Origin: DATCYX01 sp037444705 | GTDB taxonomy: Bacteria; Chloroflexota; Anaerolineae; Anaerolineales; UBA4823 | Assembly: GCA_037444705.1 (NCBI GenBank) | Contig: JBBILY010000093.1 | Location: 1-12,522 of the forward strand | Length of the DNA: 12,522 nt | Reading direction: 5' to 3' | In this document: positions 1-7,069 of the stretch, piece after piece | Numbering within the stretch: position 1 is the first letter of the stretch | How the letters are laid out: each line of letters begins with the position of its first letter | Notes under the pieces: model-generated | Seen by the model: only the letters and a program-made list of their open reading frames with translations | Told to the model about the DNA's origin: nothing | The model's database searches: none | Translations under genes and position numbers: made by a program

Positions 1-1
1 G

Positions 2-829
2 CTTCCCTCACATGCGGCGGCAAACCATAATCCTTCTCAAACCCCAAAAGGCCAGCCGCCCTCATCATTATCTGCCTCCGAATTAGACCTTGATCCAACC
101 GAGTGGCTGGATGAAGAGCCATTCATTCAGGACGACCTGAACTCAGAAGATACCCCCCCTTTATGGATGGTGCGCCTCGCAAGGGCCAGCGCGGCGGCCC
201 GGCAGGCGGAGGCGGTCGGGCATGTGGCGGCGGTGAGGGCGGGGGGGGNNNNNNNNNNCCTGTCACTGACCAGCACGCCGTCCCCCCAGCCAATCCAGTT
301 GACGCATGGCGCCTCCCTGCCTGCAGGCGAGATAGCCACCATCCAATCCCCCAACTCCCTGCCCCCGTTGACGGGGGTTGGGGGAGCCGTGCTTTCTCTA
401 ACCCAGGCGGCGGACGTGCCACCTCTGGCGGTGGGTGAAGAGCCCCAAGCTTATGATAATCCCCCAGCGCCCGATGCCGAGGCGCCTGCCCCAACGGAGA
501 GCGAGACCGCCATCCCGGCGGTTACCCTGCCACCTTACCTGATCTCCCCCCTGGAGGCTCAGGAGGGCGGCAAGATGCACATGATCACGGTCATTCTGCG
601 TTCTACAGGCGACAAAACCCGCGACGTATTACGTATGCGTCGCATCCATGGCACGGTCATGTCCTATCCGGGCAATGATCGCTTCGCCTTTCAAGTTTTT
701 GAGAAAGGGCGGGGATTCCTGATTGAATTCCCCAACTTCACCACCGGCCTCTGCCCGGAATTGATCGCCAAACTGCAGCGCATGGTGGGTCCAGAAAACG
801 TGCGGGTTGAGCCGATCACTTTTCAATAA
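2..829 (+). CDS. dnaE: DNA polymerase III subunit alpha, C-terminal part (5' partial, contains N gap)
   Basis: The frame is open from base 2 and ends at TAA 827-829; no start lies inside the window, so the 5' part is missing. The final ~85 residues (from about 577) resemble the C-terminal domain of bacterial replicative polymerase DnaE. Key stretches are ITVILRSTGDKTRDVLRMRR, then YPGNDRFAF, then LIEFPNFTTGLCPELI. Everything before this is a low-complexity linker rich in Pro, Ala, Asp and Glu, which is usual between the OB fold and the tail domain in some phyla. Catalytic PHP and polymerase domains would lie upstream of the window. The 10-N gap falls inside the linker, and the frame is the same on both sides only if the true gap is 1 modulo 3. 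Codons about 166-248 are unusually GC-rich and end in a G8 run, so they may be poor contig-end sequence. Identity of the tail is a recognition by eye. Confidence 0.75.
   Translation, partial: LPSHAAANHNPSQTPKGQPPSSLSASELDLDPTEWLDEEPFIQDDLNSEDTPPLWMVRLARASAAARQAEAVGHVAAVRAGGXXXXLSLTSTPSPQPIQLTHGASLPAGEIATIQSPNSLPPLTGVGGAVLSLTQAADVPPLAVGEEPQAYDNPPAPDAEAPAPTESETAIPAVTLPPYLISPLEAQEGGKMHMITVILRSTGDKTRDVLRMRRIHGTVMSYPGNDRFAFQVFEKGRGFLIEFPNFTTGLCPELIAKLQRMVGPENVRVEPITFQ
241..258. other. Assembly gap (10 N) preceded by a G8 homopolymer
   Basis: Bases 249-258 are N. The preceding 241-248 is eight consecutive G, and the ~80 bases before that are markedly more GC-rich than the rest of the gene. A run of exactly ten N is a common placeholder for a scaffold join of unknown size, so distances and reading phase across it are not reliable. 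Confidence 0.95.
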
Positions 830-865
830 TAAGCAGCCAAAACCGCTCCCCAGCCGCGATAAAAC

Positions 866-900
866 AACAGTAGCACAGGATAAAACCCTGTGCTACTGTT
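866..900. terminator. Bidirectional intrinsic terminator between dnaE and the phosphofructokinase gene
   Basis: A perfect 14-bp inverted repeat: AACAGTAGCACAGG at 866-879 and its complement at 887-900, with a 7-base loop. On the + strand the stem is followed by T-rich sequence (TTAG, after the terminal TT of the stem); on the - strand it is followed by GTTTTATC. It lies 36 bases after the dnaE stop and 17 bases after the phosphofructokinase stop, as expected for a shared terminator of convergent genes. Confidence 0.88.
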
Positions 901-917
901 TTAGATCATTTGCGCGT

Positions 918-2120
918 TCAATCGCTGGTCATGATCAGCAATGGCATCATCTCGAAACTTTCATACTTCGGGCGCAGACGATCGGTATTATAGAAGCGCT
1001 CCACGTTGACCACCTTCTTGGTGCTGGTGACCACATCAATCGGCACATTGTCATAGCGCCCGTTCTTGAGAACCACCAGCCGCCCATGGATTTTGCTCAA
1101 CACCAGGTCTAACGCCAGGTTGCCGTAGGCCATGGGCACGATGGAGTCAATGGCGTCTGGATCGCCACCGCGCACCATATACCCCAGTTTCTGGGCGACC
1201 GTATTCACCCTTTTACCGTTGTTATAAAGCGGCGAAAGTTCTTTAATCTTCTCCGAGACCAGATCGCCAATGCCACCCAGTTTGGCGTGCCCATAGGCAT
1301 CTGTGGTGCGATCCTGGAAGACCATCTCGCCTCCCTCAAACATGGCGCCTTCCGAGACCAGCACCACCGAGTACTTGCTCGGATTCTTATTGCGATCCTG
1401 CACCAGCAATTCCGTCAAGCGTTCGATCTTGAATTTGTACTCGGGGATCACGCAGCGATGCGCCGCGCCGGCCATGGTGGGCAGCAAGGCGGTGAAACCG
1501 GCATACCGCCCAAAGACTTCCATCACCAGGATGCGCTCATGCGAGCCCGCAATGGTGCGCAGGCTGTTGGCTAACTGAATGGTGCGGGTGACGCAAGTGC
1601 TGAAACCGATGCAATAATCCGTCCCTGGCACATCGTTATCCATGGTCTTAGGGATGGCGACCATCTTCACCCCCTCTTGATACAGGCGCACTGCATAGGA
1701 GAGGGTGTCATCGCCGCCGATAGGGATGAGATAGTCAATCCCCAGATAATCCAGGTTCTTGAGCACCTCAGGCGTCAGATCGTTAATCTCGTCTTTATAA
1801 GTGTCTTTCAGATGCTCAGGCACATCGCCCTTCTTCACCCGCCCCGGATTGGTGCGAGAGGTGTGCAAGAAAGTGCCCCCGGTGCGGGCGGCGCGATTGA
1901 CCACATCCTCGGTGAGGATTTGATAATTGTTGCTATTATCCGCTTCGGGGTCGCGGATGATGTCAATCAAACCCGCCCAGCCACGGCGTATGCCGATCAC
2001 CTGATAGCCCTCACGGATGGCGCGAAAGGTCACCGCCCGAATGGCCGGGTTCAGGCCAGGAACATCGCCTCCCCCAGTCAAGATGCCAATCACACCCTTG
2101 GTTTTCTTGACATTTGCCAT
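918..2120 (-). CDS. pfkA: 6-phosphofructokinase, PPi-dependent-type active site
   Basis: 400 residues. Phosphorylates fructose 6-phosphate to fructose 1,6-bisphosphate in glycolysis, in the cytoplasm. The N-terminal loop GGGDVPGLN (16-24) binds the phosphoryl donor; IPIGGDDTL (132-140) and PKTMDND (157-163) form the active site, with the catalytic Asp in TMDND; MEVFGR is the hexose-phosphate motif. Known for the family: E. coli ATP-PFK has Gly at positions 104 and 124 (GGDGS, PGTIDND), whereas Asp and Lys there (GGDD, PKT) mark PPi-dependent enzymes. Both PPi residues are present here, so a reversible PPi-dependent enzyme (often named pfp) is predicted; this is inference. The ATG at 2120 is preferred over the in-frame ATG at 2138 because GGAGGTGAG lies 4 bases upstream of it. 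The gene ends at the shared terminator and is preceded by a hairpin that separates it from the upstream mutase. Confidence 0.93.
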   Translation of the reverse strand: MANVKKTKGVIGILTGGGDVPGLNPAIRAVTFRAIREGYQVIGIRRGWAGLIDIIRDPEADNSNNYQILTEDVVNRAARTGGTFLHTSRTNPGRVKKGDVPEHLKDTYKDEINDLTPEVLKNLDYLGIDYLIPIGGDDTLSYAVRLYQEGVKMVAIPKTMDNDVPGTDYCIGFSTCVTRTIQLANSLRTIAGSHERILVMEVFGRYAGFTALLPTMAGAAHRCVIPEYKFKIERLTELLVQDRNKNPSKYSVVLVSEGAMFEGGEMVFQDRTTDAYGHAKLGGIGDLVSEKIKELSPLYNNGKRVNTVAQKLGYMVRGGDPDAIDSIVPMAYGNLALDLVLSKIHGRLVVLKNGRYDNVPIDVVTSTKKVVNVERFYNTDRLRPKYESFEMMPLLIMTSD

Positions 2121-2124
2121 AAGT

Positions 2125-2133
2125 CTCACCTCC
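2125..2133 (-). promoter_or_regulatory. Ribosome binding site that sets the phosphofructokinase start
   Basis: The - strand reads GGAGGTGAG, then four bases, then ATG at 2120. It is a near-perfect Shine-Dalgarno sequence and overlaps the codons of the longer reading (start at 2138), so it argues for the shorter protein. Confidence 0.75.
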
Positions 2134-2228
2134 ATCACAAAAGATCATCCCTGCCCGCCAACAGATCGTATCACCACCAACTGGAAATAAGACCCATTCA
2201 GAGCAAGGAACTTTTCACCTAATGCAAA

Positions 2229-2258
2229 GACTATCTCAGGCTTCCTCCTGAGATAGTC
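2229..2258 (-). terminator. Perfect 12-bp hairpin downstream of the acyl-CoA mutase gene
   Basis: GACTATCTCAGG (2229-2240) and its exact complement (2247-2258) surround a 6-base loop, about 35 bases after the mutase stop codon. On the - strand the stem is followed only by TTTGCATT, so the U tract is weak. It is best read as the mutase terminator or an attenuator before the phosphofructokinase gene. The remaining 108 bases up to that gene show no promoter that I can call with confidence. Confidence 0.65.
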
Positions 2259-2292
2259 CTCAAAAAGGCATAAAAGTTTGGTAAGGTGCCAA

Positions 2293-3972
2293 TCAAACCC
2301 AGGTTGGCTCCTGATAGGTGCCAAAGACCTCTTTCATCACGCCGATGATCTCGCCCAGGGTGGCATAAGCCCGCACGGCGTCCAGAATGTAGGGCATGGT
2401 GTTCTCAGTCCCCTGACAGGCTATGCGCAGGCGATCGAGAGCTTGCCCCACCCGCCCCGAATCGCGTTCCTTGCGCACCTGCTCCAGGCGACTCACCTGG
2501 CGCTTATACCCCTGAGGATCCATCTGCAGGATGGGGATGGTTATGGGTTTATCATCCTGATAGGCATTCACCCCGACAATATGGCGGAGGCCCTCATCTA
2601 TCTCGCGCTGATAGCGATAGGCAGCATCCGAAATCTCGCTCTGGAAGAAACCCTTCTCGATCGCCGGCAAGACCCCGCCCAGTTCCTCAATGCGGCGGAA
2701 GTAGTCATACGCCTGCGCCTCCAGGCGGTTGGTCAACGCCTCTACGAAGAACGAGCCTCCTAGAGGATCAACGGTGTTAGCCACCCCCGACTCTTCGGCG
2801 ATGATTTGCTGCGTGCGCAGGGCGATGGTCACAGCGTGTTCTGAGGGAAGCGCCAGGGCCTCATCCATGCTGTTGGTGTGCAAGGATTGCGTGCCCCCTA
2901 ACACCGCCGCCAGGGCTTGAATGGCCACGCGCACGATGTTATTCTCCGGTTGCTGCGCTGTGAGCGATACCCCGGCGGTCTGGGTATGGAAACGCATCAG
3001 CCAGGAACGGGGGTTCTTGGCGCCAAAGGTATGGCGCATCTCTCTAGCCCAAATGCGACGGGCAGCGCGGTATTTTGCGATCTCTTCAAAGAAGTCGTTA
3101 TGGGCATTGAAGAAAAACGAGAGGCGCGGGGCAAATTGGTCAATATCCAGGCCGCGCTTCAGCGCCCAACGCACATATTCCATGCCATCCGACAACGTGA
3201 AGGCCAGTTCCTGAGCCGCGGTAGCGCCGGCCTCGCGGATATGATAGCCCGATATGCTGATGGTGTTCCATTGGGGCACATGCTGGCTGCCATATTCAAT
3301 AGTGTCTACCACCAGGCGCATGGAAGGCTCTGGAGGGAAGATAAACTCCTTTTGAGCGATGTACTCTTTAAGGATGTCATTCTGGATTGTGCCGCGCAAT
3401 TGATCTGGCCGCACTCCCTGTTTCTCGGCAGTGACAATGTACATCGCCCAAATCACTGCCGCGGGCGAATTGATGGTCATGCTGGACGAGACCTTATCCA
3501 GTGGGATGCCCTCCAGCAAGATCTCCATGTCCTTCAGAGACGAAACCGCCACCCCACACTTGCCGAATTCACCCAGGGCCTCAGGGGCATCGGTATCATA
3601 GCCCATCAGGGTGGGCAAATCGAAGGCGATGGACAGGCCGGTTTGGCCCTGCTCCAGCAGATATTTGAAGCGAGCGTTGGTCTCCTCAGCCGTGCCGAAG
3701 CCGGCAAACATGCGCATGGTCCACAGGCGGCCACGGTGCAGGGTGGGATGAATGCCGCGGGTGTAAGGATACTCGCCCGGAAAGCCCAGGTCGCGTTGAT
3801 AATCCAGGTCGGCCACATCCAACGGCGTGTATAAACGCTCCACCGGCTCTGATGAAGTGGTGATGAAGCGCTCCCTGCGCTCGGGCATTTGCGCCAGAGC
3901 GCGCTGCAGGCTGGTCTCTTCCCAGCGTTCCAAATCCTGGCGGAGTTGTTCGAGTTTTTTGGCGTCGTACAT
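2293..3972 (-). CDS. Coenzyme B12-dependent acyl-CoA mutase, large subunit (annotated class: methylmalonyl-CoA mutase; residues resemble isobutyryl-CoA mutase)
   Basis: 559 residues: the substrate-binding TIM-barrel subunit only. There is no B12-binding domain (no DxHxxG), so a separate small subunit must be supplied from elsewhere. Diagnostic family sequence includes RGIHPTLHRGRLWTMRMFAG near residue 72, GTIQNDILKEY (194-204), SISGYHIREAG (239-249) and GGTQSLHTNSMDEALALP. The protein needs no gap to match Propionibacterium mutase numbering at the catalytic pair: Tyr243 and His244 are present. Residues 89 and 207, which are Tyr and Arg in methylmalonyl-CoA mutase, are Phe and Gln here, the pair known in isobutyryl-CoA mutase. 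The start ATG has AGGAG shortly upstream. The gene lies 36 bases after the histidine kinase; a TATAAT on the - strand at 4013-4008 could serve it, but no good -35 is seen. No MeaB-type chaperone or small subunit is in the window. Confidence 0.92.
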   Translation of the reverse strand: MYDAKKLEQLRQDLERWEETSLQRALAQMPERRERFITTSSEPVERLYTPLDVADLDYQRDLGFPGEYPYTRGIHPTLHRGRLWTMRMFAGFGTAEETNARFKYLLEQGQTGLSIAFDLPTLMGYDTDAPEALGEFGKCGVAVSSLKDMEILLEGIPLDKVSSSMTINSPAAVIWAMYIVTAEKQGVRPDQLRGTIQNDILKEYIAQKEFIFPPEPSMRLVVDTIEYGSQHVPQWNTISISGYHIREAGATAAQELAFTLSDGMEYVRWALKRGLDIDQFAPRLSFFFNAHNDFFEEIAKYRAARRIWAREMRHTFGAKNPRSWLMRFHTQTAGVSLTAQQPENNIVRVAIQALAAVLGGTQSLHTNSMDEALALPSEHAVTIALRTQQIIAEESGVANTVDPLGGSFFVEALTNRLEAQAYDYFRRIEELGGVLPAIEKGFFQSEISDAAYRYQREIDEGLRHIVGVNAYQDDKPITIPILQMDPQGYKRQVSRLEQVRKERDSGRVGQALDRLRIACQGTENTMPYILDAVRAYATLGEIIGVMKEVFGTYQEPTWV

Positions 3973-4008
3973 ATGTGCTCCTTTGGCCCTCGAGTGTCTA
4001 AGCGTTTA

Positions 4009-6093
4009 TTATAACGCAGGCTTAAGCCAGACCGTGAATGTACTGCCTTCTCCCAACTGGCTCTCGACTGTGATGCGTCCATCCAGCCGCTGGATGATCT
4101 CTTTGGCAATGGCTAATCCCAAGCCCGTGCCTGGGGTATTGGCAGCCTGAGCCGCAGCACCGCGGAAAAAGCGGGTGAACAGAGAGGGCATCTCCTGCGG
4201 GCTAATGCCCGGGCCGCTATCCCTGACGCTCACGGTCACCCAAATCTCTCCCTGCTCATCCCGGCGCAGATCGGTGAACAAATGCACCGATTGGCCCGCA
4301 GGGGTGTAATTCAAGGCGTTGGTGAGGATATTCGAAAGCGCCTGCACCAACAAGCGCGCATCAGCCTGGGCAAAAGGCAGATCGGGGTGGGTGCGGCAGG
4401 TCAGGCTAAGGTTGCGATTGGCTGCCATCTGCTGGCGATCCTGAGCCAGATCAGCCACGATCGGATTGACATCCACCACATCCATATTGATCTCAACCCG
4501 CCCCGATTCCAGGCGCGAAATGGTGAGCAAATTCTCGATCATATGGGTCAAGCGCTGAGTCTCGCGGCGCAAGACAGACAGGTACTTCTGACTGCGCTCG
4601 GTGTCATTGGCGTTCGAGAGCAAATCCAGGTATAGGGCGAGATTGGTTAACGGCGTGCGCAACTCGTGGGAGATGTCGGAAATGAACTGGGTCTTCATGC
4701 GATCCAGTTCGCGGAAACGGGTCACATCCCGAAAAACGATCACTGTACCGGCACTTGAGCCTTTAAATGGCATGGGAGAAGCCAGCGCCTGGTAGGCGCG
4801 CCCCTGGATTTGCACCACGGTCTTTTCCGAAGGCTCACCGCCATGGTTTAGCCGGGCCAGAAAAGCCGCCGAGAGAATGTCCAACCCCTCTTGCTCTGCC
4901 TGCACCAACAGCGCCTCCCCGGCCGGGTTGGCATGGATGAGGTGATGGCTTTCATCCAGCACCAGGATAGCATCCGGAACAGAAATCAAGATATGTTCAA
5001 TGCGCTCCTTCGCCGCGCTCAATTCAGCTGTGCGTTCACTGACGCGATCTTCCAGCTCTGCGGCATAGTCCTGAACCTGCTGATAGAGTTTGGCGTTCTG
5101 GATGGCAGCCGCGGCTGTGTCGGCAAAGGCTTGCAAGCGGGGGGTGATTGCCTCATCAAAGAACCCCCCTTGATCGCTATTCATGTTCAAGAAACCGATG
5201 ATTTGCCCATGGGTGCGCAAGGGAGCGGCGGCATAGGATTGAATCCAGGTGGTTTGCTCCACCTGGCGCCACAGGGCATCCAGGCGGGTGTGGCTGATCA
5301 CCAGGGGCTTACCGCTGGCCAGCATGGTTTGCAGCGTGGGCAGGGAGAGGGGCAGGGTCTTCCCGGTCACATGGCGAATGACCTCGCCGGGATCGGTGCG
5401 GTCTATGTGGCGCACCACGCGCACCTGATCGCCTTCGATCAGCATGATGTTGGCCGAATGGCAACGGGTCACTTTCACGGTTTGCTCCAGGATGCGATCC
5501 AGCACCTGGTCCAGGTCCAGGCTGTCAATCACGGCAGCTGCCCCCTGAGCCAGGGCTTCAGCAAACTCGCGCTGAGCCGTCACGGCCTGATACAGGCGGG
5601 CGTTCTCAATCGCGATCGCCAGAGTATGCGCCAGGGTCAGGCCCAGGCGGATTTCTTCATCGCTGAAGGTACGCGGCTGACAATAATAAAAAGCCAACGA
5701 CCCCAGCAAGCGCTCCTGGGGGAGGATGGGCAACACTAATATGGACAAATAGCCCTCTTCTAGCAGGCCTTGAAGATGAGCCTGGAAGCGCTGATCGGCG
5801 CGCAGGTCGGGGATCGTCAGCACCTGCCTGGTGCGACAGGCCAACGCTTGCGGCGAAGCAGGATAATCTTGACTGATTTGATGCAAATAAGTCTGGGGCA
5901 GACGATCGGCATAAAACTGGCTTAGGGTCGTGGCATCACCCCCCAGGATATATACGCCGGTTGCATCCGCGGCGAGCAATTCGCGGCCAAGGTTGAAGAA
6001 GCGGCCCATGAGGGCGGGCATGTCATGTACCTGGACCAGTTCTGCCACCAGGCGGCTCAAGGCCAACCACTGAGATTTGCGTAAGCGGGTCAT
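4009..6093 (-). CDS. Soluble sensor histidine kinase, GAF-GAF-PAS-HisKA-HATPase
   Basis: 694 residues from the ATG at 6093. No hydrophobic membrane segment is seen, so it should sense a cytoplasmic signal. Domains by eye: GAF 1 about 20-167, GAF 2 about 185-340, a coiled coil about 340-370 (AAELEDRVSERTAELSAAKE), PAS about 372-465, then the phosphoacceptor H-box ISDISHELRTPLTNL with His476. The ATPase domain has an N box with NILTNALNYTPAG (about 588-600), G1 DSGPG (625-629) and G2 GTGLGLA (655-661), so all catalytic motifs look intact. A longer reading to 6366 exists but would run through the TATAAT at 6131-6136 and across the divergent promoter, so it is rejected; the upstream Shine-Dalgarno is weak for any start. 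No response regulator is adjacent, so this is an orphan kinase here. The ligand of the GAF domains cannot be told from sequence. Confidence 0.9.
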   Translation of the reverse strand: MTRLRKSQWLALSRLVAELVQVHDMPALMGRFFNLGRELLAADATGVYILGGDATTLSQFYADRLPQTYLHQISQDYPASPQALACRTRQVLTIPDLRADQRFQAHLQGLLEEGYLSILVLPILPQERLLGSLAFYYCQPRTFSDEEIRLGLTLAHTLAIAIENARLYQAVTAQREFAEALAQGAAAVIDSLDLDQVLDRILEQTVKVTRCHSANIMLIEGDQVRVVRHIDRTDPGEVIRHVTGKTLPLSLPTLQTMLASGKPLVISHTRLDALWRQVEQTTWIQSYAAAPLRTHGQIIGFLNMNSDQGGFFDEAITPRLQAFADTAAAAIQNAKLYQQVQDYAAELEDRVSERTAELSAAKERIEHILISVPDAILVLDESHHLIHANPAGEALLVQAEQEGLDILSAAFLARLNHGGEPSEKTVVQIQGRAYQALASPMPFKGSSAGTVIVFRDVTRFRELDRMKTQFISDISHELRTPLTNLALYLDLLSNANDTERSQKYLSVLRRETQRLTHMIENLLTISRLESGRVEINMDVVDVNPIVADLAQDRQQMAANRNLSLTCRTHPDLPFAQADARLLVQALSNILTNALNYTPAGQSVHLFTDLRRDEQGEIWVTVSVRDSGPGISPQEMPSLFTRFFRGAAAQAANTPGTGLGLAIAKEIIQRLDGRITVESQLGEGSTFTVWLKPAL

Positions 6094-6130
6094 TTTTCTA
6101 ACGCCGGGCCGCAAAGGGTTCTTAGCGGTA

Positions 6131-6136
6131 ATTATA
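6131..6136 (-). promoter_or_regulatory. Possible -10 element of the histidine kinase gene
   Basis: The - strand reads TATAAT here, about 38 bases before the chosen ATG at 6093, giving a short leader. No good -35 is found at 16-18 bp. Just upstream (6149-6161) is an AT-rich odd palindrome, ATACT-T-AGTAT, which could bind an activator; that role is inferred. Confidence 0.4.
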
Positions 6137-6244
6137 CTTCCAAGTTGTCTATACTTAGTATTTGTCCTATGGGGCGCTACTACCATGGAGCGAAATATAT
6201 CGGCAGCGGGCGGCGGCTGGAGGCGCTCTGGCCTTTTGACTCCC

Positions 6245-6306
6245 AATGTAAACCATACTTGACAATTGCACAGGAGGGATTTATAATGTAAACCATACTT
6301 TACATT
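6245..6306 (+). promoter_or_regulatory. Consensus sigma70 promoter of the XRE operon with two operator-like repeats
   Basis: TTGACA (6259-6264) and TATAAT (6282-6287) are both exact consensus hexamers with the optimal 17-bp spacer. The 16-base sequence AATGTAAACCATACTT occurs twice, at 6245-6260 (running into the -35) and at 6285-6300 (overlapping the -10 and start site), 40 bp apart, or about four helical turns. A start site near 6294 would give a leader of only about 23 bases. Repressor binding at both sites would cover the promoter, so the small XRE protein encoded just downstream probably represses its own operon; that is inference. Confidence 0.85.
6285..6306. repeat. 22-bp operator-like palindrome
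   Basis: The downstream repeat is extended into a perfect dyad: AATGTAAA (6285-6292), six bases, TTTACATT (6299-6306). The upstream copy keeps the left half exactly, but its right half is TTGACAATT because it doubles as the -35. The size and symmetry suit a dimeric helix-turn-helix protein. Confidence 0.75.
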
Positions 6307-6316
6307 GGTCACTCTG

Positions 6317-6535
6317 ATGAACCTGCGCAATCGTTTGAGAGAAGTTCGCACCCAAAAAGAGCTCACTCAAGAGGCCCTTGCTGAAACGGTGGGCGTAACC
6401 CGCCAGACCATTATTGCGATTGAAAAGGGGAAGTTTGTGCCCTCAGTCAAATTAGCTCTGGAACTTGCGCTGGCATTGGGTGCGCCCCTCGAAAGCATAT
6501 TTTGGCTGGAAAACAGCCGAGGAGAAAAACCATGA
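6317..6535 (+). CDS. Small XRE-family (Cro/CI-type) transcriptional regulator
   Basis: 72 residues, nearly all one helix-turn-helix domain. LREVRTQKELTQEALAETVG then VTRQTIIAIEKGKFVPSVKL is the classic HTH_3 pattern, with recognition helix around 28-38, followed by LALALGAPLESIFWLE. Proteins of this size and ending belong to a group of compact XRE regulators often found next to small membrane proteins. The reading can be extended to TTG at 6305, but that base lies in the operator, so ATG 6317 is preferred; no clear Shine-Dalgarno precedes it, consistent with a very short leader. The stop overlaps the next start (ATGA at 6532-6535), which indicates translational coupling. Likely an autoregulator of the operon. 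Confidence 0.9.
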   Translation: MNLRNRLREVRTQKELTQEALAETVGVTRQTIIAIEKGKFVPSVKLALELALALGAPLESIFWLENSRGEKP

Positions 6536-6921
6536 CTGGCCTATCCCGCTATTACCTCAGTCGCGCATTAATCTCCCTTGGGCTTGGCAGTTTATTTGCC
6601 CTGAGCGGCTCTCCGGGGTGGATGGCTGTCTCGGTAAGCCTGATTACGTTTGCTCTCTTTCTCTGGATGCCGCGCAGTGGACGCTATGCGGTTCATCCCG
6701 AATTTGGCGTTACGGCCCTGCGGCGGGACGAGCGCACACAAGCGATAAACGCCGTAGCCGCCCGCAATGGGTTTGTCGTGATCATGCTAGCGATGGCAGC
6801 GATGGCTCTCTACTTTGAGGCAATGGCCCGCAGCCAGGTGCCAATCGGGGTGCTCCACCTCAGCCTCGCCCTGGGCATATTGACTTATTTCCTCTCCGAT
6901 TTCTGGCTCCGAAGGGCATGA
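6532..6921 (+). CDS. Small four-helix membrane protein coupled to the XRE regulator
   Basis: 129 residues. Start chosen at the ATG that overlaps the regulator's stop by four bases, with GAGGAG eight bases upstream. Hydrophobic segments are visible at about 10-26, 29-46, 79-97 and 104-123. A polar stretch in the middle carries RRDERTQAINAVAARNG (64-80). The DERT-plus-helix arrangement recalls uncharacterised small membrane families (DUF2178-like) that accompany compact XRE regulators, but I cannot assign a family with certainty. The function is unknown. The pairing suggests a membrane protein whose synthesis is kept under tight repressor control, for instance an immunity, stress or toxin-like protein; that is speculation. 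A short TGCCCA/TGGGCA inverted repeat follows the stop without a T run. Confidence 0.75.
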   Translation: MTGLSRYYLSRALISLGLGSLFALSGSPGWMAVSVSLITFALFLWMPRSGRYAVHPEFGVTALRRDERTQAINAVAARNGFVVIMLAMAAMALYFEAMARSQVPIGVLHLSLALGILTYFLSDFWLRRA

Positions 6922-6957
6922 CTGCCCACTTTTGCTTGAATTTGGGCAACCAGAAGC

Positions 6958-7069
6958 GCCCAACGGCTCGCGTTAGCAACACGCGCGGCCTGGTAGGACA
7001 AATTCCCTTCGGGCGGGGAGCATACCCCGCCTCAACTAAACCCTATGTTTGAGCGGCAAATCGTTGGCT
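6958..7069. repeat. attC-like inverted repeat (candidate cassette recombination site)
   Basis: Begins GCCCAAC (fits the integron R'' consensus RYYYAAC) and ends GTTGGCT (one mismatch to GTTRRRY). CCAACG at 6960-6965 pairs with CGTTGG at 7062-7067, then GCTC with GAGC after an asymmetric bulge. Read on the - strand, the end GCTAAC, seven bases, GTTGGGC resembles the L'-R' half of an attC. Between the ends are hairpins CGCGT/ACGCG, CCC-TTC-GGG and GCGGGG/CCCCGC. The match is suggestive, not proven; it could be another kind of small palindromic repeat. Confidence 0.3.

Noticed and set aside
167..829. Separate gene starting at the ATG at 167
   Set aside because: The frame is open without a stop back to base 2 and the upstream codons look like the same acidic, proline-rich linker, so the ATG is internal.
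6094..6366. N-terminal extension of the histidine kinase by 91 residues
   Set aside because: It would cross a TATAAT in its own upstream region, the divergent consensus promoter and the operator repeats, and its sequence resembles no domain.
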